Positions 62,702-64,000 of a stretch of DNA of 64,000 nt are shown here, piece after piece. Source of the stretch: Aurantibacter aestuarii (GTDB taxonomy: Bacteria > Bacteroidota > Bacteroidia > Flavobacteriales > Flavobacteriaceae); the NCBI RefSeq assembly GCF_003008425.1, contig NZ_PXOQ01000007.1, forward strand, positions 392,419 through 456,418. The letters run 5' to 3'. The stretch's first letter is position 1; every line of letters starts with the position of its first letter. Below the pieces are notes generated by a model, which worked only from the letters and a program-made list of their open reading frames with translations, was not told where the DNA came from and searched no databases. The position numbers and the translations under genes are program-made.

Positions 62702-62730
62702 AAGTCAGTTAATTAATAACTGACTTTTTT
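62702..62730 (+). terminator. Intrinsic terminator
   Basis: AAGTCAGTTA pairs with TAACTGACTT around a 5-nt loop, followed by a T-run. Confidence 0.9.
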
Positions 62731-62773
62731 ATTAAAATAAACTTAACAAAAATGTCATTTAATTATAAAAGTG

Positions 62774-62781
62774 TAGCTTTG
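62774..62781 (+). promoter_or_regulatory. Candidate -7 box for rnr
   Basis: TAGCTTTG (TAnnTTTG), 123 nt before the rnr ATG, which implies a long 5' leader. Confidence 0.45.
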
Positions 62782-62788
62782 TAAAAAT

Positions 62789-62850
62789 AATAATAGTGTT
62801 TCCTCTTCTTCACCATACTATTATTTATCAATTATTTAATACAATAATTG
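62789..62850 (+). promoter_or_regulatory. Structured 5' leader of rnr with two stem-loops
   Basis: Stem 1 pairs AATAATAGT (62789-62797) with ACTATTATT (62817-62825). Stem 2 pairs CAATTATT (62829-62836) with AATAATTG (62843-62850) around a 6-nt loop. Both lie between the candidate promoter and the ATG. Confidence 0.4.
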
Positions 62851-62904
62851 AATCAAACATTAAAAATTCCTATAACTTTAAGGAATGATTACATAAAAAA
62901 TTAC

Positions 62905-64000
62905 ATGAGTAAAAAGAAAACTAGAAAACCATCACATAATCGCGTTGCCAACCTATCGGATACTATTTTAAGTATCTTAAAAAAAGATAGAAATGCAACT
63001 TATAATTATAAACAAATTGCATCAAAATTAAACATTACAGATGCTAGTGGACGCAATCAAATTATTAAAAAATTAGCAGCTTTAAAACAAAAAGGAGATA
63101 TTGAAGAAATAGATCGCGGCAAGTTTAAAGCTATTAATAATACCGAATATTATACTGGAACTTTAGATATGACCAGTAAAGGTTCTGGATATGTGATTTG
63201 CGAAGAATTTACAGACGATATTTACATTGCCTCAAACAATATTAACCAAGCTTTAGACGGCGATACGGTAGAACTTTACATATACAAACGCCGTAAAAAC
63301 GGACGTATGGAAGGCGAAATTACCAACATAATCAATCGTAAGAAAAGCGAATTTGTGGGTATTATTCAAATACACGAAAAAAAGAATTTTGCATTTGTAG
63401 TTCCAGACGATTCTAAAATGTACACCGATATTTTTGTACCTATTAACAAAACCTTAAAGGCAGAAGATGGCGATAAGGTATTGGTAAGGTTGGAAGAATG
63501 GGAAGCAAAAGCTTCTTCACCTAACGGAAAAGTTATTAAAGTGCTTGGAAAACCAGGTTTACATAGCACAGAAATTCATTCTATTTTAGCCGAATACGGT
63601 TTACCGGCGGAATTTCCTCAGGAAGTTGAAGATTTTGCCAATTCTATTGATTTAGAAATTAAACCTGAAGAAATTGCCAAGCGTCGCGATATGCGTAAAG
63701 ATTTAACCTTTACCATAGACCCAAAAGATGCTAAAGATTTTGATGATGCGCTGTCGTTTACAGTTTTAGAAAATGGAAATTACGAAATAGGAATTCATAT
63801 TGCCGATGTGTCTCATTATTTACAAGAAGGCACTATTCTGGACGATGAAGCTTATGAACGTGCTACCAGTGTATATTTAGTAGATCGTGTAGTACCTATG
63901 TTACCAGAAATATTAAGTAATGGTGCGTGTAGTTTAAGACCACATGAAGAAAAATATACGTTTTCTGCCGTGTTTGAAATGAACGAAAAAACCGAAATTC
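62905..64000 (+). CDS. rnr: Ribonuclease R, 5' part only
   Basis: The ATG at 62905 opens a frame that runs off the window with about 365 codons. The N-terminus is basic with a winged-helix region (NYKQIASKLNITDASGRNQI). Two cold-shock-like domains follow (SKGSGYVICEEFTDDIYIA and VGIIQIHEKKNFAFVVPDD), and the RNB catalytic domain begins with TFTIDPKDAKDFDDALSF, which supplies metal-binding Asp residues. It degrades structured RNA in the 3'-to-5' direction. Confidence 0.93.
   Translation, partial: MSKKKTRKPSHNRVANLSDTILSILKKDRNATYNYKQIASKLNITDASGRNQIIKKLAALKQKGDIEEIDRGKFKAINNTEYYTGTLDMTSKGSGYVICEEFTDDIYIASNNINQALDGDTVELYIYKRRKNGRMEGEITNIINRKKSEFVGIIQIHEKKNFAFVVPDDSKMYTDIFVPINKTLKAEDGDKVLVRLEEWEAKASSPNGKVIKVLGKPGLHSTEIHSILAEYGLPAEFPQEVEDFANSIDLEIKPEEIAKRRDMRKDLTFTIDPKDAKDFDDALSFTVLENGNYEIGIHIADVSHYLQEGTILDDEAYERATSVYLVDRVVPMLPEILSNGACSLRPHEEKYTFSAVFEMNEKTEI

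Overview
The window is AT-rich (roughly one third G+C by eye) and looks like a chromosome segment of a marine-type Flavobacteriaceae member (Bacteroidota). Supporting signs are type IX secretion (T9SS) C-terminal sorting domains, Bacteroidetes promoter -7 boxes of the form TAnnTTTG, families largely confined to this phylum (DUF4175, DUF4837, DUF6909-like), a GH3-family protein and scarce Shine-Dalgarno sites. I cannot name the genus. There is no prophage, insertion sequence or CRISPR array.

Region 1 (1-19.2 kb, all minus strand) is a surface-polysaccharide locus read leftwards. In transcription order it has a Wzz-like chain-length protein, rmlB-rmlA-rmlC-rmlD (dTDP-L-rhamnose), a UDP-HexNAc dehydrogenase and 4-epimerase, and a complete CMP-pseudaminic acid pathway: pseB, pseC, pseF, a PseG-PseH fusion and pseI. 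Inside the pathway sit a pseudaminic-acid-associated methylase and a three-gene amidotransferase set (PseA/WbpG-like synthetase, HisH-like glutaminase, HisF-like partner). After it come a capsule-type glycosyltransferase, a PhyH-type dioxygenase, two left-handed beta-helix acyltransferases and the start of a Wzy-like polymerase that runs off the window. The likely product is a surface glycan carrying a modified (amidino and/or methyl) pseudaminic acid.

Region 2 (19.2-40.8 kb) is mostly housekeeping: a DUF6909-like protein, a GH3 protein, an M23 peptidase, tatA, a lytic transglycosylase, pgk, holB, an OmpH/Skp-like lipoprotein, mnmG, ybeY, a large DUF4175 protein with a collagen-like tract, gltX and an SPFH protein. 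Two perfect parS-like palindromes flank mnmG.

Region 3 (40.8-58.6 kb) mixes housekeeping genes (dusB, a LolC/E-like permease gene, rbfA, mce, a CAU tRNA, manA, an M1 peptidase, rnpA with an S41 peptidase and a double OmpA protein, a CDF transporter, rpiB) with small exported proteins of unknown function. It also has a DUF1761 gene broken in a homopolymer. Three copies of a structured 3'-UTR element, with compensatory changes in two hairpins, follow the stop codons of dusB, the LolC/E-like gene and the CDF gene.

Region 4 (58.6-64 kb) has two tandem T9SS-secreted proteins, each predicted to be a seven-repeat FG-GAP-like beta-propeller, a small exported protein and the 5' part of rnr behind a structured leader.
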